Shown here: piece after piece, positions 14,065-14,941 of the stretch
How positions within the stretch are numbered: the stretch's first letter is position 1
Layout of the letters: each line of letters starts with the position of its first letter
Assembly (NCBI GenBank): GCA_017384185.1
Contig: JAFNUH010000017.1
Span: forward strand, 1-14,941
Source of the DNA: Alistipes sp.
Lineage (GTDB): Bacteria; Bacteroidota; Bacteroidia; Bacteroidales; Rikenellaceae
Length of the DNA stretch: 14,941 bases
Direction: 5' to 3'
The notes under the pieces: generated by a model
Seen by the model: the letters and a program-made list of their open reading frames with translations, nothing else
Told to the model about the DNA's origin: nothing
Databases searched by the model: none
Position numbers and translations under genes: made by a program

Positions 14065-14941
14065 TTACTCGCTCAGCTCCTTTACTATGGCGCACATCTC
14101 ATCGTACTGACGCTCCATACTCTGCAAGAGCTTGTACTGCGCACGTGTACGCACGAGGTTGTGGTCGGCGTATGCTGTCTTGTAGTACTTGTCGCCGTCG
14201 ATGTAATCCATCAGGAAGCGCAACACCTGCTCGAAGGTGATGTAGCGACCCGAGAATGCCAACCACTCCAGCTCCGAAGCGGTCATTGTCGCACGCTGCT
14301 CCGAGAGGTAACCCTCGGCGTAGGCACGGAACATCTCGATGCTCATCTCCACGTTGTCGAGGTTCTTGTCATCCTCCGCACCTGTGTTGGTGTACGAGCG
14401 GATAGCATCGCCAAAGTCGTTGAGCGATGTCGAGCTCATAACCGTGTCGAGGTCGATGGCGCAGAGCACGTTGCCCGTTGGTTTGTCGAAGAGGATATTG
14501 CTGATTTTCGTGTCGTTGTGTGTCACGTGTGTGGGTATCTCGCCCGTCTCAACCTTCGACCAGAACGAGAGCATCTCCTCACGGCGGCTCTCCACCCACG
14601 AAATCTCCTCCTGACACTCCTTCACACGACCTGCGGGGTCGGCAGCGATGGTCTCGTCCCACTGCTGGAAGCGCCAGCGGATATTATGAAATCCCTTGAT
14701 TGTCTCGTTCAGCGGCTTGTCGAAGTCGGCGAGCAGCGCCTGAAAACGACCTATACCTACGCCACCCTGATATGCCAAAGCGGGCGAGTCGGCACGGTCA
14801 TAGCTTGCCGTGTCGGAGATGTAGAGGCACACCGCCCAGAAGTTCTCGCCATCCTGCACATAGAGCTTGCCATCCTTGGCGGGCACTACGGTCAGCGTCT
14901 CACGCATCGGGTCTGCAACCTTCGCCTTGATATGCTCGGTC
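14065..14941 (-). CDS. Phosphotransferase (APH family), resembling N-acetylhexosamine 1-kinase; 5' end outside window
   Basis: The reading frame stays open to the right edge, so the N-terminus with the nucleotide-binding loop is missing; the visible part is at least 292 residues. Counting from the Met at 14907, the kinase catalytic loop is THVTHNDTKISNILFD (126-141) with His130, Asp132 and Asn137. The metal-binding motif is CAIDLDTVM (149-157), followed by NDFGDAIRS. These match the aminoglycoside phosphotransferase superfamily. The HNDTKxxN plus IDLDTVM combination is like bifidobacterial NahK, which makes N-acetylhexosamine 1-phosphate. Sugar phosphorylation in glycan salvage is therefore likelier than drug resistance, but the substrate is inferred. 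It is co-oriented with the dcw genes but 251 bp from rsmH, so shared transcription is uncertain. Confidence 0.82.
   Translation of the reverse strand, partial: TEHIKAKVADPMRETLTVVPAKDGKLYVQDGENFWAVCLYISDTASYDRADSPALAYQGGVGIGRFQALLADFDKPLNETIKGFHNIRWRFQQWDETIAADPAGRVKECQEEISWVESRREEMLSFWSKVETGEIPTHVTHNDTKISNILFDKPTGNVLCAIDLDTVMSSTSLNDFGDAIRSYTNTGAEDDKNLDNVEMSIEMFRAYAEGYLSEQRATMTASELEWLAFSGRYITFEQVLRFLMDYIDGDKYYKTAYADHNLVRTRAQYKLLQSMERQYDEMCAIVKELSE

Overview
The window looks like a Bacteroidota chromosome, probably order Bacteroidales. Evidence: a promoter matching the Bacteroidota consensus (TTG, 19 bp, TAnnTTTG) ahead of the first gene, little use of Shine-Dalgarno sites, the gene order rsmH-ftsL-ftsI-murE-mraY-murD-ftsW, an FtsI-type penicillin-binding protein with a C-terminal PASTA domain, a MraY with a long extra segment, and a PiT phosphate transporter fused to a PhoU-like domain. 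The moderate-to-high GC content would suit an Alistipes-like member of Rikenellaceae, but this is a guess.

Layout. Positions 1-397 are non-coding and hold a REPIN-like element, a 9-bp repeat array and the promoter of the phosphate transporter gene (398-2626, + strand). A bidirectional hairpin terminator (2645-2674) separates it from a long run of minus-strand genes. In transcription order these are: a sugar-kinase-like phosphotransferase cut by the right edge (14941-14065), a 251-bp spacer made largely of two adjoining short-repeat arrays, then rsmH, ftsL, ftsI, murE, mraY, murD, ftsW, a lipoprotein-type lactonase and an Hsp15-like S4 protein, ending at the shared terminator. Most junctions inside this run are only 2 to 19 bp, so it reads as one operon. 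The exceptions are 68 bp before the S4 gene and two much longer gaps, ftsL/ftsI (185 bp) and murD/ftsW (197 bp), each filled by a REPIN-like element.

Function. RsmH methylates 16S rRNA. MurE and MurD build the UDP-MurNAc peptide (the MurE DNPR motif implies meso-diaminopimelate), MraY makes lipid I, FtsW polymerises glycan, FtsI cross-links it, and FtsL is the divisome scaffold. This is the front half of the dcw (division and cell wall) cluster. mraZ is not next to rsmH, and murG, murC, ftsQ, ftsA and ftsZ do not follow ftsW.

The most interesting content is non-coding. A REPIN-like family has three copies (47-179 inverted, 5648-5754, 12219-12325). Each has two arms starting with the same ACGTCAT box and folding into the same bulged hairpin, and one copy carries a compensatory base-pair change. 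Three degenerate 9-bp arrays of the TTATAACAC type also occur; two of them sit beside a REPIN on the same side. No transposase or RAYT gene is in the window, and no clearly new protein system was found.
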